Assembly: GCA_004378665.1 (NCBI GenBank)
Contig: SOIA01000257.1
Span: 1-13,464 of the forward strand
Origin: Candidatus Aminicenantota bacterium
GTDB taxonomy: Bacteria > Acidobacteriota > Aminicenantia > Aminicenantales > Aminicenantaceae
DNA: 13,464 bases
Direction: 5' to 3'
The translations under genes and the position numbers were made by a program. Below are positions 8,139 to 13,464 of this stretch, one piece after another. The notes beneath the pieces were generated by a model that did no database searches, was not told where the DNA came from, and saw nothing but the letters and a program-made list of their open reading frames with translations. Position 1 is the stretch's first letter; the number at the start of each line of letters is the position of its first letter.

Positions 8139-10204
8139 TTGCCATTCTTGTCTAATGCTTTTTTGAGCTTTTCCGCGAAAAGACCAAACTCGGGTTCCTT
8201 GGTTACAACCGGCTTCGCCTTTTTCTCTTTGACTTCGGGAGAAACATCTGCCTTTTCGACCACAGCTTCTTTCTTCTCTTTTTCCTTCACAGCCAGGAAG
8301 GCTTCCTTTTCGTATTCTTCAGCCTCTATTCTTTCTTCAAGAACCCTCCTGGCTCCTCGCCTTGCCCCCGGCGCTCTCTCCGCCTCCTCCCTCATTCTCT
8401 TTTTCCTCGAGACTTTTTCCCGCTTGGCCGTGGGCAGCCCTTCCGCTTTTTCTTTCTCGATTTCCGCTTCCTCAAGCGAGGGAAGCGCTTCGGCTCTTAT
8501 TTCTTCTTTTCTTTCCGGTTCAGCTCGGGGGGGAGGAATTTCTTCCACAGGAGCCTCTAATCCGGGACTGACAGCCGGGGCTTCTTCGATCCTTTCTTCC
8601 GCAGGAACAGCAGGAGAAATTTCTTCAGGCACTTCGGGTTTTTCCTCTTCCTCTTCAATTTTTTCCTGGTAGAAAAAGATTCCAGCGTTTTTCTCGGACT
8701 GGGAGAACTCAGGAATTGAGAGTAAAGCTTTTTCGACATCCTCCTGAGTGCTGCGTTTCAAAATGTCCACGAGATGATACGCCCGGAGATAATGAAGGGA
8801 GAATTTGTTCCCTTCCAGGCCAAAATTCTTGAAAACGAAAGCCAGAAGCTCCGGGAGCTCCAGTTTCTTCCCTTCTTTAAAGAGGGAAAGGAGCTTTACC
8901 AGAGTCTCTGTTTCCAGATGAATGATCTTATTCGGGATGGAGAAGGTGAATTCTTCTTTGCCGCTCTGGTCGATCACGTCTTTTTTTGAGTCATAACTGA
9001 CTTTTAAAATCGAGATCTTCTTCTTCGATTTCTTCAACCAGAAATTGAATTGATTCAGCCCTTTCTTTTCCAGAGTGAGACTTGCACCCTGGGGAACATT
9101 GTGGGCTTCGTAGAACTCTTTCAAACCCAGAATATAACCGGAGGACGGATAATAATAGACGGTGTACTCTTTTCCTCCCTCGGTATCTGTAAAAATGTAT
9201 TCTCTCGCTCGCGAAAATTCTTTGTTCACGGCTTTCGGGATTTTGATTCCCCCGGAGAGGATCTCTCGCCAGCCGAGATAGATTTTCAGCGGAGTTTTTG
9301 GGGGATGGAAGATTTCTTCCTTGGTTTCTTCTACAGATGGCGGGACTTTAGCTTTTGGAGCGGAAAGAGGCAGGTTCTGCGGGAATGAATTAAGTGTTTT
9401 TTTCAAGTGCCATTTTCCCCAATCCAGAGGAGAAACATAGACAAAGTCTTTCTTGTAGGTTTTTTCCAGAAGATAAGTCAAACTCATGCAGTGAAGATCG
9501 AAAAGTTCGTCAGCACTTTTGATATTAAAAAATTTTTCCACAAGCTCAGGTGTCGCTGCAGAGTGTTTTGTTTCATCGAGAAAAGTTTTGATCTGATCTA
9601 TTTTCTTGATCTTGATATCGATTTTCTTTTCTGAGAGCTGCCAGAACTCGTTCCAGTTGAAGAATTTTGGAGACTTGGAGAGGGCTGCCCTCAGGTTTTT
9701 TTCAAGGCTCTTGAAGTCTCTATCCGTCATCGGAAGGGCGCTGAGCCTCGGATCTTCCTTTTTTTCAATCTTCTCAGGAGGCTTGGCTTTGCCTTCGAAA
9801 TTGCTGGGAAGAAGAACCTGGGTCTTTGTTTTTTTCATGTATTCGATGTATTTTCGGAAGGTTCCTCCTCCTGAATAGTCGACTTCTAGCATCTCGCAGT
9901 TGAAGTCCTTGTAATCTATCTTCCCGATGAGCTGCAGGACAACAGCTCCTTTGAACGGTTCCATTCCCTTGCTGCTCACCATCAAAGGCTCGTCGTATTC
10001 CTTATAAATCAGATCCCCGACTTCGTACTGGCATTCGGGATCGTACTTCTTGACCTCCTGTTGCATTTGTCTGGAAGTCTTCTTGTAAGCCATCTTTTTC
10101 GCCATCTCCTGGAGAGAGAGGGGCTTTCTTGTGTGAGAGAGCTCCTTTTCTATGAAGGAAAGGTTCTCCGGTGTGATCTGAGTTATTTCGATTTCTTTGT
10201 TCAT
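8117..10204 (-). CDS. Uncharacterised 695-aa protein, possible B3-like pseudobarrel domain, charged tail
   Basis: Not recognised as a named family. Residues 1-60 are helical and could be a helix-turn-helix (KPLSLQEMAKKMAYKKTSRQ). Residues 60-135 are beta-rich (YEVGDLIYKEYDEPLMV and on). Residues 160-270 are helical. Residues 305-400 run GWREILSGGIKIPKAVNKEF, then a beta pair around YIFTDTEGGKEYTVYYY, then GLKEFYEAHNVPQGASLTL; this order resembles a B3/EcoRII-N-type DNA-binding pseudobarrel (inference). Residues 430-512 are another helical unit ending in GIFFY. Residues 513-695 are a low-complexity Glu/Lys/Pro/Ala tail, probably disordered, with a lysine-rich end. There is no signal peptide or membrane segment. 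The ATG lies two bases after the argF stop with only a weak purine-rich site (AAGAGAAA) before it, so translation is probably coupled to argF. It is the last gene of the minus-strand operon. Confidence 0.85.
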   Translation of the reverse strand: MNKEIEITQITPENLSFIEKELSHTRKPLSLQEMAKKMAYKKTSRQMQQEVKKYDPECQYEVGDLIYKEYDEPLMVSSKGMEPFKGAVVLQLIGKIDYKDFNCEMLEVDYSGGGTFRKYIEYMKKTKTQVLLPSNFEGKAKPPEKIEKKEDPRLSALPMTDRDFKSLEKNLRAALSKSPKFFNWNEFWQLSEKKIDIKIKKIDQIKTFLDETKHSAATPELVEKFFNIKSADELFDLHCMSLTYLLEKTYKKDFVYVSPLDWGKWHLKKTLNSFPQNLPLSAPKAKVPPSVEETKEEIFHPPKTPLKIYLGWREILSGGIKIPKAVNKEFSRAREYIFTDTEGGKEYTVYYYPSSGYILGLKEFYEAHNVPQGASLTLEKKGLNQFNFWLKKSKKKISILKVSYDSKKDVIDQSGKEEFTFSIPNKIIHLETETLVKLLSLFKEGKKLELPELLAFVFKNFGLEGNKFSLHYLRAYHLVDILKRSTQEDVEKALLSIPEFSQSEKNAGIFFYQEKIEEEEEKPEVPEEISPAVPAEERIEEAPAVSPGLEAPVEEIPPPRAEPERKEEIRAEALPSLEEAEIEKEKAEGLPTAKREKVSRKKRMREEAERAPGARRGARRVLEERIEAEEYEKEAFLAVKEKEKKEAVVEKADVSPEVKEKKAKPVVTKEPEFGLFAEKLKKALDKNGKKKKEKK

Positions 10205-10206
10205 CG

Positions 10207-11139
10207 TTATTTATTTCTCTTTTCCATCAATAAGAGCATGATGGTTTTCTGGACATGCAGCCTGTTTTCAGCCTGGTCGAAGACCACAGACTGTGCTGAA
10301 TCGATGACTTCATCCGTGACTTCTTCCCCCCTGTGAGCGGGAAGGCAGTGCATAAAGACGGCATCGGTTTTCGCTTTGTCCATCAATTCCTTGTTGACTT
10401 GGAAAGGAGCGAAGATCCTGGCCCTTTTGTTCTTCTCCTTCTCCTGGCCCATAGACGCCCAGACATCGGTATAAACCGCATCGGCCCCCTCCACGGCTTC
10501 TGACGGGTCATTCGTGAGATGGACGCTTTCGCCCGTCTCTTCCGAGTCCTGTCCGGCCTGCTTCACGATTGCGGGGTCCGGTTCGTACCCCTGGGGCGTG
10601 GCCACACTGATCCGGCATCCGGACTTTGCAGCGGCGAAAAGAAGGCTGTGACAGACATTGTTTCCGTCTCCGACGTATGCCAGTTTAAGACTGGTCAGGT
10701 CCTTGTTGCTTTCCCTAAGAGTGAAGAAATCCGCCATGGCCTGACAGGGATGCAGAAGGTCGGTCAAAGCATTGATCACAGGAATTCGAGTGGCCTGGGC
10801 GAGGTCAATGGCTTCCTGGTGGGCAAATGTCCTGATCATGATGCCGTCCACCCAGCGTTCCATATTCTTGCCCACATCGTGGGGAGTCTCTCTCTTTCCC
10901 ATTTGAATATCCGAAGGGGCGAGATAAACGGCCTCTCCGCCAAGCTGAAGCATTCCCACTTCAAAGGTCATCCGTGTCCGCAGCGAGGGCTTTTGGAATA
11001 TCATCGCCAGGACTTTGTCCTTGAGTTTATTCCGGTAATTCTGGGGTTGTTCCTTGATTTTCTCAGTCATATCGAGAATCTGGCTGAACTCATACAGGCT
11101 CAGGTCGTGGATGGATAGGAAGTCTTCTATCATCTTCAT
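10207..11139 (-). CDS. argF: Ornithine carbamoyltransferase
   Basis: Transfers the carbamoyl group of carbamoyl phosphate to ornithine, giving citrulline, or runs the reverse phosphorolysis in arginine catabolism. At 310 residues it is full length. The carbamoyl-phosphate loop is KPSLRTRMTFE at 50-60 (SLRTR in place of the commoner STRTR). IRTF is at 102-105, HPCQA at 130-134 and VGDGNNVCHSL at 156-166. The ornithine-binding DxxxSMG signature is present as DVWASMG at 225-231, and the catalytic HCLPAHRGEEV is at 264-274. The SMG motif argues for ornithine rather than aspartate or an acylated ornithine as substrate. The ATG at 11139 follows AGGAG by four bases; the alternative ATG two codons later would have ten bases of spacing. 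With arcC directly upstream it could be the catabolic arcB, so the argF/arcB name is uncertain while the reaction is not. Confidence 0.95.
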   Translation of the reverse strand: MKMIEDFLSIHDLSLYEFSQILDMTEKIKEQPQNYRNKLKDKVLAMIFQKPSLRTRMTFEVGMLQLGGEAVYLAPSDIQMGKRETPHDVGKNMERWVDGIMIRTFAHQEAIDLAQATRIPVINALTDLLHPCQAMADFFTLRESNKDLTSLKLAYVGDGNNVCHSLLFAAAKSGCRISVATPQGYEPDPAIVKQAGQDSEETGESVHLTNDPSEAVEGADAVYTDVWASMGQEKEKNKRARIFAPFQVNKELMDKAKTDAVFMHCLPAHRGEEVTDEVIDSAQSVVFDQAENRLHVQKTIMLLLMEKRNK

Positions 11140-11143
11140 CTTT

Positions 11144-11149
11144 CTCCTA
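11144..11149 (-). promoter_or_regulatory. argF ribosome site overlapping the arcC stop
   Basis: On the minus strand the sequence reads TAGGAG. The arcC stop codon TAG and the argF Shine-Dalgarno AGGAG share bases, four bases before the argF ATG. Ribosomes finishing arcC therefore end exactly on the argF initiation site, a layout that suggests translational coupling. Confidence 0.65.
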
Positions 11150-12097
11150 AAGTGACTCCCGGATCTTCGTCCCCGAGCGATTGATCAAAGCGGCTTTGAG
11201 CTGATTCGCCGAGGTGATCAAAGTTTCTTTCCCTCCTCCTTTGATATACTCGACTACGGCATGGATCTTGGGTCCCATGGAACCCTCGGGAAACTGTCCC
11301 TGTGAGAGGTATTCTTCCGCCTGTTTTACGGTCATGACCGCAATGGGCTCTTCATCGGATTTGCCGAAGTTCAAATACACTCTTTCCACGTTGGTGAGGA
11401 TAATGAACAGGTCAGCTTTGACTTCCCGTGCAATCAGGCTTGCCGCATAATCCTTGTCGATCACGGCCTCGACTCCTTCGAAGAGTCCGCGGCCGTTGAT
11501 GATGATCGGGATGCCTCCGCCGCCTGAAGCGATGACGATCTTGCCCGAATGGACCAAATCTCTGATAACCCGCTTCGGGACGACGTCGATCGGCTTGGGG
11601 GACGGGACAACCTTGCGGTATCCCCGTCCGGAATCCTCGATCATCGTCCATTTTTTCTGTCTCGCCAGCTCCTGAGCCCTGTATTTAGTGTAAAACGGGC
11701 CGATCGGCTTGGTGGGATTCTTGAAGGCCTTGTCTTTTCTGTCCACAACGACCTGGGTGATCAGAGTTGCGACATCCTTGTCCAGGGAGCTCTTGCGGAG
11801 TTCGTTGATAATGGCTTTTTCCAGCATGAAACCCATGCTCCCCTCTGTCATGGCGTCACAGACTTCGAGCGAAAAAGGAGGGATTTTGGTCACCGCTTCT
11901 TCCATCTGGATGAGGAGATTTCCTACCTGTGGGCCGTTGCCGTGGACGATGATGAGGTCATACCCCTTTTTCACCACATGAACCATGAGACAGGCTGCCT
12001 TCCGGGCGTTTTTCATCTGCTCGGATTGGAGTCCTCTCTGGTTATTCGGAAGGATGGCGTTTCCCCCGAAGGCGATCAGAGCGATTTTCCTTTTCAT
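11147..12097 (-). CDS. arcC: Carbamate kinase
   Basis: Interconverts carbamoyl phosphate plus ADP and carbamate plus ATP; it belongs to the amino-acid-kinase fold. The 316-residue length is typical. Motifs: FGGNA at 10-14, VHGNGPQVG at 51-59, the glycine-rich SGGGGIPII at 191-199, DKDYAA at 214-219, LTNVERVYLNFG at 234-245, and FPEGSMGPKI at 269-278. The ATG overlaps the stop of the upstream gene by one base (TGATG). The ribosome site is GGAAGA six bases upstream; a stronger AAAGGAGG lies further back, inside the preceding gene. It adjoins argF, which shares carbamoyl phosphate as substrate, so the two probably work together, either yielding ATP from citrulline breakdown or supplying carbamoyl phosphate. 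No arginine deiminase gene is visible. Confidence 0.96.
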   Translation of the reverse strand: MKRKIALIAFGGNAILPNNQRGLQSEQMKNARKAACLMVHVVKKGYDLIIVHGNGPQVGNLLIQMEEAVTKIPPFSLEVCDAMTEGSMGFMLEKAIINELRKSSLDKDVATLITQVVVDRKDKAFKNPTKPIGPFYTKYRAQELARQKKWTMIEDSGRGYRKVVPSPKPIDVVPKRVIRDLVHSGKIVIASGGGGIPIIINGRGLFEGVEAVIDKDYAASLIAREVKADLFIILTNVERVYLNFGKSDEEPIAVMTVKQAEEYLSQGQFPEGSMGPKIHAVVEYIKGGGKETLITSANQLKAALINRSGTKIRESL

Positions 12098-13401
12098 CAG
12101 AATTCTTCCAGGACCTCCTTTAAGTTAGGAGAGCCGATTTCCTCCAGTGCGTAGGTGACTCGGAGGATTCTTTTGTTTGTTTTGATCAACCGGCCGAGAT
12201 CGATAGGCGTTCCGCTGACCACAAGGTCGCAGTCGGCCTGATCGATAGTCTGGGTCAGCTCGTCTATTTGCTTTTTCCCGTAGCCCATGGCCGGAAGCAC
12301 TTTATCCAGATGAGAGTATTTCTGGAACGTGTCCTTTATGCTGCCAACCGCATATGGTCGGGGGTCGACAATTTTAGAAGCCCCGTATTGAGTGGCGGCA
12401 AGGATTCCTGCCCCGTACGGCATTCCTCCGTGTGTCAGCGTCGGTCCGTCCTCGACAACAAGTACGGTTTTTCCGGCGATGTCCTCTCCCTCAGGAACAG
12501 AGAGAGCGGAGTTCGCCCGGATGATCGTTGCGTCTGGATTGAACTGTTGGATATTATCCAGCAGTTGGTCGAGCTTGTCTTTTTCCGCGCTGTCCATTTT
12601 ATTGATCACGAGGACCTGGGCTCTCCTGAAGTTCGTCTCTCCAGGGTAATACATGAGCTCATGGCCAGGCCTGTGAGGGTCGACGACCACGATTTCCAGG
12701 TCCGCTCTATAGAAGGAGAAATCATTGTTCCCGCCGTCCCAGAGAATGATATCCGCTTCTTTTTCCGCTTCCTCGAGGATGGCTCCGTAATCCACGCCGG
12801 CATAGACGATGATCCCGTTCTGGATATGGGGTTCGTATTCCTCCATCTCCTCGATAGTGCATTCCTGTTCGATCATGTCCTCATAGGTCGCAAACCTCTG
12901 GACCTTTTGCTTGGCCAAGTCTCCATAGGGCATGGGATGACGGATGACAGCCACACTTTTTCCCTTTTCTTTAAGGAGAAGCGTGATTTTCCGGCTTGTC
13001 TGGCTTTTTCCGCAGCCTGTCCGAACAGCGCAGACCGAGATCAACGGGAGTTTGCTCTTGATCATCGTCTCATCAGGGCCGAGGAGAGTGAAACTGGCTC
13101 CTGCCGCGTGCACCTGGGAGGCTTTGTGCATGACGTAATTGTGGGAGATATCGCTGTAGGCGAAGAAGACCTCGCAGACATCGTGTTTTTTGATGAGAGA
13201 GGAAAGCTCCTCCTCCGGATAGATCGGGATCCCGTCCGGATAAGACTCTCCGGAGAGACCGGGCGGGTATTTTCTGTCCTCGATATCAGGGATCTGGGCA
13301 GCGGTGAAGGCGATGATGCGGTAGTCTGAGTTATCCCGAAAGCAGACGTTGAAATTGTGGAAATCTCTTCCTGCTGCACCCATGATGATCGCGTTTTTCA
13401 T
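12097..13401 (-). CDS. Cyclic 2,3-diphosphoglycerate synthetase-like P-loop GTPase
   Basis: The protein resembles the family named after the archaeal cyclic 2,3-diphosphoglycerate synthetase, often annotated in bacteria just as a predicted GTPase. Its true bacterial substrate is not known to me. An N-terminal Rossmann-like segment (about 1-115) begins with IIMGAAGRDFHNFN at 5-18. The P-loop is AVRTGCGKSQTSR at 125-137, with valine where the first Walker A glycine would be. Further motifs are WDGGNNDFSF at 221-230 (Walker B-like region), DPHRPGHE at 241-248 and NKMD at 267-270, a G4-like motif that favours GTP or a related nucleotide. A glycine-rich THGGMPYGAG segment is near 323-332. The 434-residue length fits the family. 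AAGGA lies nine bases before the ATG, and a promoter lies directly upstream, making this the first gene of the operon with arcC and argF. Confidence 0.85.
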   Translation of the reverse strand: MKNAIIMGAAGRDFHNFNVCFRDNSDYRIIAFTAAQIPDIEDRKYPPGLSGESYPDGIPIYPEEELSSLIKKHDVCEVFFAYSDISHNYVMHKASQVHAAGASFTLLGPDETMIKSKLPLISVCAVRTGCGKSQTSRKITLLLKEKGKSVAVIRHPMPYGDLAKQKVQRFATYEDMIEQECTIEEMEEYEPHIQNGIIVYAGVDYGAILEEAEKEADIILWDGGNNDFSFYRADLEIVVVDPHRPGHELMYYPGETNFRRAQVLVINKMDSAEKDKLDQLLDNIQQFNPDATIIRANSALSVPEGEDIAGKTVLVVEDGPTLTHGGMPYGAGILAATQYGASKIVDPRPYAVGSIKDTFQKYSHLDKVLPAMGYGKKQIDELTQTIDQADCDLVVSGTPIDLGRLIKTNKRILRVTYALEEIGSPNLKEVLEEF

Positions 13402-13410
13402 TCACGTAAT

Positions 13411-13415
13411 TCCTT
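13411..13415 (-). promoter_or_regulatory. Ribosome binding site of the cPGS-like gene
   Basis: On the minus strand AAGGA occurs nine bases before the ATG at 13401. It is the only purine-rich site in the leader and supports that start. Confidence 0.6.
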
Positions 13416-13429
13416 AAAAATAAGTCCTA

Positions 13430-13458
13430 AGTATAATACAGCCCCTCCAATTATTCAA
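13430..13458 (-). promoter_or_regulatory. Sigma-70-type promoter for the cPGS-like/arcC/argF operon
   Basis: Reading the minus strand, a -35 box TTGAAT (13458-13453) and a -10 box TATACT (13435-13430) are separated by exactly 17 bases. The -10 matches the consensus at five of six positions and the -35 at four of six. Transcription would begin near 13423, leaving a leader of about 22 nt before the ATG at 13401. No operator such as an arginine-repressor box is evident in the few bases available. Confidence 0.65.
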
Positions 13459-13464
13459 TGGGGT

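Noticed and set aside
8139..8672. Ser/Phe-rich plus-strand open frame of 177 codons
   Set aside because: It is the antisense of the Glu/Lys/Ala-rich tail of the minus-strand 695-aa protein. Low-complexity coding makes such mirror frames.
10519..11118. Plus-strand open frame of 199 codons
   Set aside because: Antisense to argF, whose catalytic motifs are all present on the other strand.
12268..13329. Plus-strand open frame of 353 codons
   Set aside because: Antisense to the conserved P-loop protein. The translation shows no family motif and no ribosome site.

Overview
This is a compact bacterial chromosomal window of roughly even base composition, almost entirely coding. It holds two convergent gene blocks that meet with only 5 bp between stop codons near 8112-8116. 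The gene content (bacterial ValRS, type III pantothenate kinase, RNase R, Shine-Dalgarno sites) points to a bacterium. Two proteins I cannot name and a degenerate 'gattgccac...gtgaca' repeat would fit an under-sampled lineage such as the Aminicenantes/Acidobacteria neighbourhood. That placement is a guess from general impression, not a database result.

Left block, plus strand (about 18-8111): valS (valyl-tRNA synthetase), birA (biotin-protein ligase without a repressor domain), coaX (type III pantothenate kinase), an unrecognised 213-residue basic/charged protein, rnr (RNase R), and a 361-residue protein that looks like the C-terminal half of the selenocysteine elongation factor SelB without its GTPase part. 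The genes are closely spaced: birA/coaX are 1 nt apart and rnr/SelB-like overlap as ATGA. They are probably co-transcribed at least in part. The themes are translation, cofactor supply and RNA turnover. The only sizeable gap (4892-4956) carries a short hairpin repeat just before the rnr start.

Right block, minus strand (13401 down to 8117): a cyclic-2,3-diphosphoglycerate-synthetase-like P-loop nucleotidase, carbamate kinase (arcC), ornithine carbamoyltransferase (argF) and a 695-residue protein of unknown function. A good sigma-70-type promoter (TTGAAT-17-TATACT) lies directly upstream of the first gene. Junctions are a 1-nt overlap, a 7-nt gap and a 2-nt gap, so this is very likely one operon. 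The two carbamoyl-phosphate enzymes share an intermediate: OTCase and carbamate kinase together can convert citrulline to ornithine plus ATP, or run the other way. No arginine deiminase is present in the window.

The most interesting items are (1) the GTPase-less SelB C-terminal protein translationally coupled to RNase R, and (2) the 695-residue protein coupled to argF. The latter has an internal segment resembling a B3/pseudobarrel DNA-binding domain, possible helix-turn-helix segments and a long disordered charged tail. No tRNA, rRNA, CRISPR, insertion sequence or phage gene was seen.
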